From Halorubrum sp. BOL3-1 (GTDB lineage: Archaea; Halobacteriota; Halobacteria; Halobacteriales; Haloferacaceae), in contig NZ_CP034692.1 of NCBI RefSeq assembly GCF_004114375.1, positions 3,038,001-3,102,000 of the forward strand: DNA of 64,000 nucleotides, in the 5' to 3' direction. The stretch's first letter is position 1; each line of letters starts with the position of its first letter. The translations under genes were made by a program, and so were the position numbers. The notes under the pieces were generated by a model. It ran no database searches and was not told the origin of the DNA. It saw nothing but the letters and a program-made list of their open reading frames with translations. This document shows positions 1 through 7,660 of this stretch, piece after piece.

Positions 1-1260
1 GCGTTCGGTATCACCCCGGCGAAACGAAAGGTCCCGACCGGCACCCATCGTACTGCGGTAGACCGGCTACACTCGTTCATCGATCGGATACGGGCCTATC
101 CCGAACACATCTCCGCCCCGCAAAAGGCGCGCAAGGGTGCGAGCGGGCTGTCGCCGTTCCTCAACTTCGGACTGCTCTCCGTGCGGCAGGTCCACCAAGC
201 CGTTACCGAGCGCGCACCGTCGTGCCGCGGGAGGAAAATGTACACCGACCGGCTCGTCTGGAACCTCCACTACAATCAGAAACTCGTCGACTGGCCGGGG
301 TGGACTGACACGGCAGTCAACCCTGTGTTTGAGGGGTACAACGAGGACCGACACGACCCCGCGTTGGTGGAGGCATGGAAGACCGGACAGACCGGGTTCC
401 CGATGGTTGACGCTTCGATGCGGTGTCTCGCCGAGACCGGGTGGCTGAACTTCCGGATGCGTGCGATGTGTGCGTCATTTTTTTCACACGTGCTACAGCA
501 GCCGTGGTGGATCGGTGCTGACTGGTACCATCATCACCTCATCGATAGCGACGTCGGCATCAATTACACACAGTGGCAAAGCCAAGCCGGCCTCATCGGG
601 AAACCGTCACAGCGCGTGTACAATCCCCGGAAGCAAGTTCGAGATCAAGACCCCGACGGAGACTGGATCACTGACTGGGTACCTGAATTGATCCCACTCC
701 CGAGTCAGTTCTTAGACCGACCGGAGCGAGCGCCACTCGCCGTTCAAGCCGAGTGCGGAGTTGAGATCGGTTCGGACTACCCTCGCCCAGTCGTTGATTT
801 TGAAGCCCGGCGAGAAGCGTTCTGGTCACGATACGAACGCGATCAAGCGAGAGCTGCTAACGAACTCGCTCGGCCTGAGATTGCCAAACAAGCCTCTTTC
901 TCTGGAGGCTATGGCGCTGCGAAGGCAATCGCAAGGAACCATGGAATCGATCCCCAACACGAGTCGCACGATGTCCAAACCTCATTGCCTGACATCAGTG
1001 ACACGAGCGAACGGTCCAAGGGAGACACGACGGTAAGCGCTGATGAACCGTTAGAGTCATCGTCGCGGTCAGCGCCCGAAGCCGACGATACAGCCGAGGT
1101 ATCGATGCCGACTGGTGCTGGCCAGCAAGCGGGCGAACCCTCGCCAGACGACCGTGCGGCTGTTGCCGGTTCGGAGGCCGAGGGGACAACTACCGACTCT
1201 AAGACTGATGATGAGTCCACCGAAAAGAGTGGGCAGACGACGATCGACGGGTTCGACTAA
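1..1260 (+). CDS. DNA photolyase/cryptochrome family, C-terminal part (5' end outside window)
   Basis: The frame is open from the first base, so only the C-terminal 419 residues are present. Family knowledge: photolyases use FAD and light to split UV-induced pyrimidine dimers. The FAD-binding helical domain is visible: TGFPMVDASMRCL, the Trp/Arg-rich ETGWLNFRMRAM, HHHLIDSDVGINY, and the DPDGDWITDWVPEL stretch that closes the domain. After about residue 300 comes an acidic, Ser/Thr-rich tail of some 115 residues that looks disordered. It ends in QTTIDGFD, which resembles a PCNA-interacting (PIP) motif. The stop is TAA at 1258. The N-terminal antenna domain would lie upstream of the window. The family call is firm; the exact substrate class is not. 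Confidence 0.92.
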   Translation, partial: AFGITPAKRKVPTGTHRTAVDRLHSFIDRIRAYPEHISAPQKARKGASGLSPFLNFGLLSVRQVHQAVTERAPSCRGRKMYTDRLVWNLHYNQKLVDWPGWTDTAVNPVFEGYNEDRHDPALVEAWKTGQTGFPMVDASMRCLAETGWLNFRMRAMCASFFSHVLQQPWWIGADWYHHHLIDSDVGINYTQWQSQAGLIGKPSQRVYNPRKQVRDQDPDGDWITDWVPELIPLPSQFLDRPERAPLAVQAECGVEIGSDYPRPVVDFEARREAFWSRYERDQARAANELARPEIAKQASFSGGYGAAKAIARNHGIDPQHESHDVQTSLPDISDTSERSKGDTTVSADEPLESSSRSAPEADDTAEVSMPTGAGQQAGEPSPDDRAAVAGSEAEGTTTDSKTDDESTEKSGQTTIDGFD

Positions 1261-1298
1261 CCCTTGACGTGCGGTGAGTAAGTCGCGGCCCCGTTCAT

Positions 1299-1658
1299 GT
1301 GGCACCCTCTGCGTCCGTTGTTGATTGGGATGTCCTCAGAGCCATCACACTGGCGACGCCCAGCGCCGCTACTGCTGACAGCAATATGACACTGGTCTGC
1401 TCGCCGGCGGAGCTCTGCTGTCACACGCTGTTGATCGACGACGGCAGCCGCCATCGCTCGTACTGTCTCCTCCTGCTCAGCCACGTTGACGTTGACGAGG
1501 AGGACCTCCGAGCGCAGGCAGCGAAGTATGGACTCGAAGACGAGATCGACGCGCTGCTCCAGTACCTAGAGACACACAGCGAGATCGATGACAACCATCT
1601 CCCCGAGTGGTCCGAGTTCCAGGAGCTGGCGACTGATTACGAGGTGCCACTACCCTAA
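1299..1658 (+). CDS. Hypothetical protein, probably frameshifted from the next frame
   Basis: I do not recognise a family. The first 60 residues read poorly (many Cys/Ser/Thr), but from about residue 62 the frame is acidic and haloarchaeal in style (DVDEEDLRAQAAKYGLEDEI, then EWSEFQELATDYEVPLP). It stops at TAA 1656. Skipping one T there joins it directly to the well-formed frame that continues to 1833 (EVPLP then NERYYRVLEVLQ). The two pieces may be one gene with a single-base insertion, an acidic N-terminal part followed by a helix-turn-helix. The start is uncertain. Confidence 0.35.
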   Translation: MAPSASVVDWDVLRAITLATPSAATADSNMTLVCSPAELCCHTLLIDDGSRHRSYCLLLLSHVDVDEEDLRAQAAKYGLEDEIDALLQYLETHSEIDDNHLPEWSEFQELATDYEVPLP

Positions 1659-1833
1659 TGAGAGGTACTATCGAGTACTCGAAGTCCTCCAGACACTTGA
1701 CGGAGCGATGACCGTCAACGAACTGGCCGCCGAACCGAAGATAGATACCGGCGAGGTTCGCGACCGGGTCGCGTATCTCGTGATGCTCGACCGGATCCGT
1801 CGAGATGACGGGACTGTTCGTCCGAGAGAGTAG
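1588..1833 (+). CDS. Small winged-helix-like protein or C-terminal half of a frameshifted gene
   Basis: From about residue 24 the frame looks like a compact helix-turn-helix: NERYYRVLEVLQTLDGAMTV, then NELAAEPKIDTGEVRDRVAYL and a short basic wing (DRIRRDDGTV). The first 23 residues are unlikely to be real, because they lie inside the preceding frame. No ATG or GTG sits at the point where the sequence becomes convincing, so this is either a fragment or the end of the gene that begins upstream. It would be a small DNA-binding protein. No partner can be named. Confidence 0.4.
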   Translation: MTTISPSGPSSRSWRLITRCHYPNERYYRVLEVLQTLDGAMTVNELAAEPKIDTGEVRDRVAYLVMLDRIRRDDGTVRPRE

Positions 1834-1847
1834 TCTACTCTCCGCCC

Positions 1848-2663
1848 CTATGTAGAGGGAAGGCGGCCGTCTGGTCGGGGGACACGGCCTCGTTTGATCT
1901 CGTGATCGACGCGACGCAGATGCTTACAGCCACCTTCTGGTGAGCGCTGCTGCCAGTCTGGACAGGTACTCGACTCATTGATGACATCGACTTCGTACCG
2001 ATTACCGGACGCGGACTGGACCTCGTAGCGACCACCTTTCGAGAGGAGCGAGATGTCCATCGCTTCGTCGATGGCTCGTTTCGTGCGTGGCTCAAGTTCG
2101 TCCTGTGACTGTGCGGTATCATCGACGAACAGCCGGTCGCGAACGTCGCCCGTTCTGCCACCGTCCGGAGCGACAGCTTCTGCAAGGCCACTGAGGCGCT
2201 CGTGGAGCACCTCCTCCACCGGATGGCCTTCCGGCCACAGGTAGTGGACCTCCCAGCGGTCGCGATGGTCGTAGGAGCCGCACGCGGCTGCGCTCCCAGT
2301 CCAGACGCGCCAGGCACCGAGCGCGGCCATCACATCGACGATGTCGCGTGGAACCGTCTGGTGGTCGTCTGGGAAGAACACCCGGAAGCGCGTACACGCC
2401 TCCTGTGACGGGATGGTCTCCCACCAATCTTCGCTGGAGCCCCAACTGTCGAACATTGCCTCGTCGCTGCCGTAGCCGACCGTGATGCCGTCGATCGGCG
2501 TCCAGCCCGTCGGGAGGTGGTCTGCCTGCCCTTCGAGCATCCGGAGGATGCCGTATCGGAGGTACTCGTGGGCTTGGTTGTCCGTCGTTCGAGCGACCTC
2601 GTCGTGCTGCTCGGCAACGTGTTCGGCTTCCTTGAGGACCGTTGTAAGATAGTCGTCAGTCAT
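1848..2663 (-). CDS. SWIM-type zinc-finger protein
   Basis: The start is the ATG at 2663 (MTDDYLTTVLKEAEHVAEQ). A longer frame would read through a GC-rich leader hairpin. The protein has 271 residues. Residues 1-170 form an unrecognised acidic domain rich in Trp and Tyr. The C-terminal 60 residues carry a Cys/His cluster (STCPDWQQRSPEGGCKHLRR) of the SWIM type (Cys, spacer, Cys-x-His), though the usual CxC start is only partly kept. SWIM domains bind zinc and often DNA or protein. It is the last of a run of minus-strand genes that each have their own leader, so it is probably expressed separately. Confidence 0.6.
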   Translation of the reverse strand: MTDDYLTTVLKEAEHVAEQHDEVARTTDNQAHEYLRYGILRMLEGQADHLPTGWTPIDGITVGYGSDEAMFDSWGSSEDWWETIPSQEACTRFRVFFPDDHQTVPRDIVDVMAALGAWRVWTGSAAACGSYDHRDRWEVHYLWPEGHPVEEVLHERLSGLAEAVAPDGGRTGDVRDRLFVDDTAQSQDELEPRTKRAIDEAMDISLLSKGGRYEVQSASGNRYEVDVINESSTCPDWQQRSPEGGCKHLRRVDHEIKRGRVPRPDGRLPST

Positions 2664-2684
2664 GATTCGACGGAGGTAAGAATG

Positions 2685-2718
2685 CGCCTCCGCCCCTCTG
2701 CGGGCGCAGAAAAACTTA
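2685..2718 (-). repeat. Leader hairpin 1 (upstream of SWIM gene)
   Basis: On the minus strand an AGTTTTTCTG run is followed by a GC-rich stem-loop built from GCGCCCGC and GGGGCGG, about 20 bases before the start codon at 2663. It is one of five similar T-run plus hairpin units that precede consecutive genes here. Confidence 0.55.
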
Positions 2719-2761
2719 ACCAACGAAATAGTGAGAACCCGGCAATCTGTTGGTTAACTAT

Positions 2762-3703
2762 TTAGCGAGCAGCCGGCTCTTCGAGCACGTCGATAAGCTC
2801 CTCTGCCGTCCGGCTGATCCGTCCGAGCCGCTCGCGAACGACCTCGGGGTTGTCCGACTCCCAGGCTGCGAGGTAGAACACTGACCCACTGGTGCCGAGC
2901 CCGCAGTACCGCCCGACGACGTACGCGACGGCTTCGGCCTCGACTTCGCGTTTCGACCGTTCCGTATCGTCGTCGTCGATGTCGAAGTGGAGTAGGGCAT
3001 GCGCGTACTCGTGAACCAGCGTCCGGGTGAGATCGGCGTCGTTTGCCCGATCCCGTACCTCGACACGCGGCTGTACATCGACGAGACTCAACTGCTCGCA
3101 GATGCCCTTCGCCTCGCCGTGCGTCCACTCCTCGGCTGGAACGATTCGCACCGTCACGCCGAGCTCATTAGCGGCGGCAGTCAACTGTTCGACGAGGTCG
3201 CCGGCGTCGCCGGTCGTTTCCGTGTCCAGGTCGGGGAGCGGTTCGCCTTCGGTCTGGGAGACGTCGAACACCGGCGCCGGCTTGAACCCGACCAGTCCCT
3301 CCGACCATTCCTCGGGTGGCGTCTCTTCGTAGTCACAGTCGCTGTCCTCGTGGTAGCTCGGCGAGTTCTCGCACTCTGGGCACTGCTTCGTGATGATCGG
3401 TGCTCAGATCCAGATGGCTGACTCGCCTTCCTGAACGTGCCGGTCAAACACCTCCTGCCACGTCCGGTAGCCCGCAACCTGGGTGGCCTCGGGGCACTGC
3501 TGCTTGATGAGGAGCGTGTTTCGGTAGGTGTAGTCGTGGAAGCGACTCCGGAGGTCAAGCCACTCTTAGAACTCCGCGCTAGCCTGCGCGTCGTCGACGC
3601 CGGCAACGAGCTCGTCGATCCACTGTTCGATCGTACTGTTCATCTCGTCGTCTCGCGTGTCGGTCTCACCGAAGGAGACCGACGAGTCACTAGTCGTAGC
3701 CAT
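2762..3703 (-). pseudogene. ArdC-like protein with ImmA/IrrE-type metallopeptidase domain, two in-frame stops
   Basis: The start is ATG 3703 (MATTSDSSVSFGETDTRDDE). One reading frame runs to 2762 but is broken by TAA at 3566-3568 (AEF*EWLDLRSRFHDY, where a Gln is expected) and TGA at 3404-3406 (SAIWI*APIITKQCPEC, where a Trp is expected). The N-terminal part (SRFHDYTYRNTLLIKQQ, YRTWQEVF) resembles ArdC-type single-strand DNA-binding domains of anti-restriction proteins. A four-Cys knuckle follows, then a zinc peptidase-like domain with VHEYAHALLHFD (HExxH). Both stops are single transitions from the expected codons. The last 169 residues could still be made from a GTG near 3271, giving only the peptidase-like half. 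Confidence 0.75.
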
Positions 3704-3749
3704 TGTGTTCACCGAATCGAGTTCACGTCGACTGCGCCTGTTCAGACCG

Positions 3750-3782
3750 CGCCGCACCCCTCAGGGGCATTCAAAAAACCAA
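3750..3782 (-). repeat. Leader hairpin 2 (upstream of ArdC-like gene)
   Basis: On the minus strand TTTTTTGAATG precedes the stem GCCCC-tga-GGGGT. The start codon at 3703 lies about 50 bases further on. Same arrangement as the other leader units of this cluster. Confidence 0.5.
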
Positions 3783-3791
3783 GTTTGTCGG

Positions 3792-4139
3792 TTAGCGGAG
3801 CTCGTGGGGTTCGTCCGCAAAGCCAACCGTGACGAGGTACTCGAGGAGCTCATCGAACCGCTCGATGTCGCTGGGCGTGTCGGTCGCGAGGTGGCGCGCC
3901 CACTCGATCGCCCACTGGAAGGCGGGATCGGTGCCGCCCTTTCGATGGATGTACCACCAGCGGGCTGCCTTCAGCACGACGAGTGGGTTTGTCGGTGGAT
4001 GCTCACCGACGAGCCCACGGGTGATCGATTTGATCTCTTCGGGTACCTCAGCGGGATCGACCTCGCCTGATTGGGTATTCAATACGTCGACTGGGATGTC
4101 GTCGATTGAGATGTCGTTCGGACGCTGTTGTTGACTCAC
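3792..4139 (-). CDS. Conserved-looking haloarchaeal protein of unknown function
   Basis: I place the start at GTG 4139 (VSQQQRPNDISIDDIPVDVL). A good ribosome-binding sequence, AAGGTGAT, lies 7-8 bases upstream, and any longer start would include the leader hairpin. The product has 115 residues, is acidic at the N-terminus, and has an aromatic helical segment (LKAARWWYIHRKGG, then FQWAIEWARHLATD). It ends in an amphipathic helix with FDELLEYLVTVGF. There is no signal peptide or membrane segment. I do not recognise the family. It lies 88 bases upstream of the ArdC-like gene on the same strand. Confidence 0.6.
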   Translation of the reverse strand: MSQQQRPNDISIDDIPVDVLNTQSGEVDPAEVPEEIKSITRGLVGEHPPTNPLVVLKAARWWYIHRKGGTDPAFQWAIEWARHLATDTPSDIERFDELLEYLVTVGFADEPHELR

Positions 4140-4173
4140 GATAATCACCTTCTCGGAGGACTCACTGGATCGA

Positions 4174-4206
4174 GCCCCCGCCCTTTCCGGGGGCACAAAA
4201 AACAGC
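4174..4206 (-). repeat. Leader hairpin 3
   Basis: On the minus strand CTGTTTTTTGT is followed by a seven-base stem GCCCCCG/CGGGGGC, about 35 bases before the GTG start at 4139. This is the clearest stem of the five leader units. Confidence 0.6.
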
Positions 4207-4214
4207 ACGCTGCG

Positions 4215-4316
4215 TTACGCCGGCGGGATGTAGACGCTCGTCTCGCTCACTTTGAGTTGGCCGTCGTCACCGAATGCGGTCTGTCGTTGAATTTCGATTT
4301 CAGGTCGCTCGCTTAT
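4215..4316 (-). pseudogene. Very small protein gene with ATA where a start codon is expected
   Basis: The minus strand holds a 34-codon open frame (ISERPEIEIQRQTAFGDDGQ, then LKVSETSVYIPPA and TAA). Codon use and composition fit a real haloarchaeal small protein. The only codon in start position is ATA at 4316-4314, directly after an in-frame TAG, and it follows a leader hairpin exactly as the neighbours' start codons do. The simplest reading is that ATG has become ATA and the gene is silent. Rare use of ATA as a start cannot be excluded. Function unknown. Confidence 0.45.
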
Positions 4317-4323
4317 CTAGATT

Positions 4324-4352
4324 GAGCCTCCACCCACCGAGGCTCCGACAAA
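4324..4352 (-). repeat. Leader hairpin 4
   Basis: On the minus strand GCTGTTTGTCG is followed by the stem GAGCCTC/GAGGCTC, 8 bases before the ATA codon of the small frame at 4316. Confidence 0.55.
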
Positions 4353-4371
4353 CAGCTCCCCAGCTGTCGCG

Positions 4372-4593
4372 TCAGTCGTCTTGTGAACGGATTTCAGTAG
4401 CCCGCTCTTCGAGCTGGCGGAGGATCTGAACGCGCTGCTGGTTCGCATTCTCGTAGGCGACGCAGGCTCGCAGTGTCTCCATATCGTGAATCGTCACGAT
4501 GCCGGCGTTGATGAGTCGCGTATCTTGGGGTTTGAGGCGTTGTTCTGGTGACAGTTCGTTCGAGTCTAGGTCGTGTCCTTCTGTGTCGCTCAT
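4372..4593 (-). CDS. Small acidic helical protein of unknown function
   Basis: The start is ATG 4593 (MSDTEGHDLDSNELSPEQRL). The longer upstream frame runs through a leader hairpin and is not used. The product has 73 residues. A disordered acidic N-terminus is followed by KPQDTRLINAGIVTIHDMET and a long helix (LRACVAYENANQQRVQILRQ) that could form a coiled coil. It has no Cys motifs or membrane segments. It is the first gene of the hairpin-leader cluster. Family not recognised. Confidence 0.6.
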   Translation of the reverse strand: MSDTEGHDLDSNELSPEQRLKPQDTRLINAGIVTIHDMETLRACVAYENANQQRVQILRQLEERATEIRSQDD

Positions 4594-4600
4594 GGATGGT

Positions 4601-4635
4601 CGCCTCCGCTCCTGCTGAGGCGAGGACAAACAGTG
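4601..4635 (-). repeat. Leader hairpin 5
   Basis: On the minus strand CACTGTTTGTCCT is followed by the stem CGCCTC/GAGGCG, about 8 bases before the ATG at 4593. Confidence 0.55.
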
Positions 4636-4711
4636 TCGGTTCTCCCTGGGCGTCTCTTCTCAGCGACAGCTACGCACAGATACCGTCGCTGTAGGAATAG
4701 GGAACGCTATT

Positions 4712-5407
4712 TCACTTCTGTTGTCGCTTGAAGAACTTGAGGAGCGTCTCGATGTCGTCGGCTGATGCCGACGATTGGCCGAACATGCTCTTGAATCGGT
4801 GATCCAACCCGCCGTCTTCGATGAAGGCTTGTGCCTCACTGAGCTGCGACCGGAGGGCATCAGCGTCGCCGCGGTGGAGATGTGACTCGACGTCATCGAG
4901 ATCGATCGCTGGAATAGCAGCGAGGACATCAGCGAGATCCGTCTTCCGGCCGCTATGGAGTTTTGCGGCGACGAGGATTTCCCCGTCAGCTGCTCGTGCG
5001 GTCGTCGACCGGGTCCCGCCCGAAATCGTCGTTTCAGTACTATGGTCCCGCAGATAGTCGAACGACCATTCCGCCCCGGTTTGCCGACAGCCAAGCCCAT
5101 TCACGAGAATGTCGACGCCGACCGGGTGGGGAAGTCCTTCAGTCCGTTCAAAGATGTCGATCTCCCGATTGTAGATTGTCTCTTCCGGTGGAACTTCGAG
5201 TTCGGCCGTTCGTTCGAAGCCGCGTGCTTCGAGGAATGCCACGACGGTGTCGTAGTCATCCGGGGCGATGACGAGATCCAAGTCAGTCGAGAACCGCGGT
5301 TCGAACTGACTGATCGCGTAGCCACCAACGAGGACGAATCCGATGTCGGACTGTTCCAGCTCCTCCAGCACCTGGATAAGTGTCTCACTGCGGTCTTCCT
5401 GGCTCAT
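4712..5407 (-). CDS. AbiEii-like nucleotidyltransferase (putative toxin)
   Basis: The product has 231 residues and starts at ATG 5407, two bases after the stop of the upstream helix-turn-helix gene. The nucleotidyltransferase core is clear: FVLVGGYAISQF (GG motif, residues about 23-34) followed by FSTDLDLVIAPDD with the catalytic Asp pair. AbiEii-type toxins are nucleotidyltransferases of this fold, paired with an HTH antitoxin. The C-terminal 100 residues are helical (GEILVAAKLHSGRKTDLADV) as in this family. The pairing and tight coupling support a toxin-antitoxin or phage-defence role, but this is inferred from context. Confidence 0.8.
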   Translation of the reverse strand: MSQEDRSETLIQVLEELEQSDIGFVLVGGYAISQFEPRFSTDLDLVIAPDDYDTVVAFLEARGFERTAELEVPPEETIYNREIDIFERTEGLPHPVGVDILVNGLGCRQTGAEWSFDYLRDHSTETTISGGTRSTTARAADGEILVAAKLHSGRKTDLADVLAAIPAIDLDDVESHLHRGDADALRSQLSEAQAFIEDGGLDHRFKSMFGQSSASADDIETLLKFFKRQQK

Positions 5408-5409
5408 GC

Positions 5410-6075
5410 TCAGGCTGGCCCCATGCGATAGTCCGCATCGGTGTCGACTTGGTCGTACATCCGACCGAGCATGTCGAGTGCGGACTCGAAGGTTGCGTAG
5501 TATTCGTTTGCGAACGCCACGGTGTCCTGAAGCGGGATGACGGGCCGTCCGTCGACCATCTCGGCCTCGATCTCTGCCTGTGGCTCGAGGACGACCTGAA
5601 TAGCGCCGTCGAGACTGTCGGCCGGTTGGCGGTCCTCCGCAGTCGGGATTCCGAATTGATCGAAGAACGTCGTCCAAGCGTTGAGGTCAGACTCGTGAAC
5701 AGCGATGAACAGCGGATAGTCATCCGGCTCGCGAGCGACCTGATAGCCACCGCGCGTCCAGACGTAGACTGCATCGATAGCGGTGAATGCGTAGTCCATG
5801 CCGGCGAACTGCGGAAGGACGTACGCCTCCGGGATTGACGGTGGTGAGGTAGCCGTTGCTGCGGCTAGGAACTTGATCCCGATATCGCGGAGTGTCTGAT
5901 CGAGGAGCTGGAGGCCATCATTGTACGCGACGTAGCCGGCCTTTTCGAGGCGGTTCACGCTGCGACGAATCGTTTCCCGGTTTTCGTCGATCTTCCGTGC
6001 GACGCCGGAGATGGAATCTCCTGAATCGAGCGCGAGGATAATCTTGAGCTCCTTCTCACCGCACACTTCGTACAT
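5410..6075 (-). CDS. Winged-helix regulator paired with the nucleotidyltransferase (AbiEi-like antitoxin)
   Basis: I take ATG 6075 (MYEVCGEKELKIILALDSGD) as the start. An upstream ATG at 6090 lies inside a perfect palindrome. Residues 1-60 form a winged helix (SISGVARKIDENRETIRRSV, NRLEKAGYVAYND). The C-terminal 160 residues resemble the second domain of AbiEi-like proteins, with many aromatic residues and no catalytic motif that I can see. The gene ends two bases before the nucleotidyltransferase start, so the two are co-transcribed. A 16-bp palindrome 8 bases upstream suggests autoregulation. Confidence 0.75.
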   Translation of the reverse strand: MYEVCGEKELKIILALDSGDSISGVARKIDENRETIRRSVNRLEKAGYVAYNDGLQLLDQTLRDIGIKFLAAATATSPPSIPEAYVLPQFAGMDYAFTAIDAVYVWTRGGYQVAREPDDYPLFIAVHESDLNAWTTFFDQFGIPTAEDRQPADSLDGAIQVVLEPQAEIEAEMVDGRPVIPLQDTVAFANEYYATFESALDMLGRMYDQVDTDADYRMGPA

Positions 6076-6083
6076 TCTATATC

Positions 6084-6099
6084 TACACAAATTTGTGTA
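6084..6099. promoter_or_regulatory. Perfect 16-bp palindromic operator of the HTH-nucleotidyltransferase pair
   Basis: TACACAAATTTGTGTA reads the same on both strands. It lies 8 bases before the ATG at 6075 and just downstream of an AATACTTTT TATA-like element near 6105-6113. A dimeric repressor bound here would cover the transcription start. The sequence is certain; the binding protein is inferred. Confidence 0.7.
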
Positions 6100-6112
6100 A
6101 CAGACAAAAGTA

Positions 6113-6394
6113 TTACTCTTTGTGTGGATCTGCTGGCTGGATCTGTCGGACGTCCTCAGCGAGATCGTTGATGTATTCCCGGAGGGTTTCCATGTCCTTG
6201 CGGGCGTCTTCGAGGGTCTTACCCTTCGCTTTGGCCACGATTTTGTCCTGATCGCGGGTGCCAGTGCCGCGAGTGAGTTTCACGGTGAGAGAGACGCCAA
6301 CGTCACTACGTTCGACGTATTCGGTTGACGACAATCGCGTATTGTTCGATGTCGATTCGTCATCCGGATGAGACGGCTGGTTGTGACCTGACAT
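6113..6394 (-). CDS. Small conserved-type haloarchaeal protein
   Basis: The product has 93 residues from ATG 6394. The N-terminal 25 residues are disordered (MSGHNQPSHPDDESTSNNTR). They are followed by a beta-rich segment, VERSDVGVSLTVKLTRGTGT, a charged turn and a helix (LEDARKDMETLREYINDLAE). This pattern of a short strand pair plus a helix is common among small haloarchaeal accessory proteins, but I cannot assign a function. It lies just upstream of the HTH-nucleotidyltransferase operon on the same strand and may be an independent unit. Confidence 0.65.
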   Translation of the reverse strand: MSGHNQPSHPDDESTSNNTRLSSTEYVERSDVGVSLTVKLTRGTGTRDQDKIVAKAKGKTLEDARKDMETLREYINDLAEDVRQIQPADPHKE

Positions 6395-6417
6395 TTGTGT
6401 CTCTCGGTGATTGGTGC

Positions 6418-6548
6418 TCAGATAGACGGTGCGACTGCTTCCCCAGATGGGTCGTGAAGCACTGCGCCGATGTCACTGCCAGTGAGTCGCCAGCAACCGT
6501 CGGGACCCGTACACTCGAGTTGGCTCACGACCTTGGTCTTGAATTCTT
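6418..6548 (-). pseudogene. 5'-truncated small gene cut by the IS5-type element
   Basis: The minus strand reads QQEFKTKVVSQLECTGPDGC, then WRLTGSDIGAVLHDPSGEAV and a stop at 6418. No start codon lies upstream before the frame enters the inverted repeat of the insertion element at 6549. A GTG at 6528 could start a 36-residue remnant. The product is unknown. The gene seems to have lost its 5' end to the insertion or to a later deletion. Confidence 0.45.
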
Positions 6549-7658
6549 GCTGTGTTGAACGCGAGACGGCGGCAACATCGGATTTTTGACATTCAATTTT
6601 CTACCGGTAGCAGCGCTTTAGCTGTAGATTCTAATATCGGACGATTCAATTCGAGCCGAATTGTACGGCGACCAAAACATCAGTTTCACAAGATGCCGTG
6701 TGAAGTATGAGGTGGACGATGGCGATGCCTCTCCCGAATACGTTCGGAGAAGGAGAGCAGGCGGCGAGCCTTAACTCGCCGCCTGCTCGAGGTTATGGAC
6801 GATACACTTGCGTGTGAGCTCCCGGAACTGGCCGTGCCAGCTCCGGGAGCGGATCTCGTCGCCGTCGTCTTTTAGCATCGCAAACACGGTCTCACTCATT
6901 GACCGCTGATTGTAGACCTCATCGTCAATTCTGGCGTTGTGAGCTTTCTTGAGTGCGTTTTGCTCGCAGTGTTTGATCACTGGTCGCGTAGACGCGTCAC
7001 GACAGGCTTCGCGGAGATTACTCCACGAGTACATTTTGTCGGCCAGCAACGCTTGCAGGTCTTCGGCGTTCCGCCGAAAGACCTGCAACCCAATATGGCC
7101 GTCATAGGCTTTCTTCGTCGTGAAATGAGCGTCCATGATAGCAAGTGACTCTGTGTCAATGAGCAGCGTCGTTTTCATCGCGTTGAACGAGTAACCAACC
7201 CGATTCCGGTAGTGTGAGCTGGCTTGATCGCGCTGAAAGCCGCTGGCGTCGATCGACGCAGTGCCCGTGAGCCCCGCCTGCTCCGCCGAAGCGCGGAGCA
7301 GGCGGCGCAGCTCTTTCATCGGGATTTCATCGTCCCAGACGCTGAAAGAGGTGTAATCAGGAGATTTGTCAAGATCAAACACACCGAGAATGCCCGGCAT
7401 TTCGTTGAGATAGTCTTCGAGCCGCCGAAGCGGCTTGTTGATCTCCTCTTTGAGCAGAAGGAGCGCAATCTTCGTGGAGTTGGCGTACCCGTTGTCGCCG
7501 TCGGCGACAGCGGGTACGTCTGGTTGTTCGACATGGTTCGTGGCGAATTCGTGAAACGTCTGTGCGAGGTTCCTGAGACGCCCCATATCGCCAGACGGCG
7601 TCCAAATCCCGTGAAATCAGCGATACGATCCGCAGACGGCGTCGGCGTTCAACGGAGC
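6549..7658 (-). mobile_element. IS5-type insertion element without target-site duplication
   Basis: Imperfect terminal repeats GCTGTGTTGAACGC (6549) and, reversed at 7658, GCTCCGTTGAACGC enclose the transposase. The distance from the right end to the transposase start (72 bp) equals that in the two other IS5-type elements of this window. The non-coding part after the transposase (about 220 bp) is longer than in those. No direct repeat flanks it. The left flank is a truncated minus-strand gene and the right flank a truncated kinase, which points to deletion or recombination at the element. Confidence 0.6.
6771..7586 (-). CDS. IS5-family DDE transposase
   Basis: The product has 271 residues from ATG 7586. 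The DDE layout is visible: GTASIDASGFQRDQASSHY with the first Asp, a central LLIDTESLAIMDAHFTTKKA, FRRNAEDLQALLADKMYSW with the second Asp, and NQRSMSETVFAMLKDDGDEI with the Glu. Length and motifs fit haloarchaeal IS5 (ISH1-like) transposases. The frame is intact, so the element could be active or act on related ends. The enzyme cuts and rejoins the element's terminal repeats. Confidence 0.88.
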   Translation of the reverse strand: MGRLRNLAQTFHEFATNHVEQPDVPAVADGDNGYANSTKIALLLLKEEINKPLRRLEDYLNEMPGILGVFDLDKSPDYTSFSVWDDEIPMKELRRLLRASAEQAGLTGTASIDASGFQRDQASSHYRNRVGYSFNAMKTTLLIDTESLAIMDAHFTTKKAYDGHIGLQVFRRNAEDLQALLADKMYSWSNLREACRDASTRPVIKHCEQNALKKAHNARIDDEVYNQRSMSETVFAMLKDDGDEIRSRSWHGQFRELTRKCIVHNLEQAAS

Positions 7659-7660
7659 AT

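Noticed and set aside
6325-6558. 77-codon plus-strand frame
   Set aside because: It overlaps two minus-strand frames with better composition and crosses the IS end at 6549.
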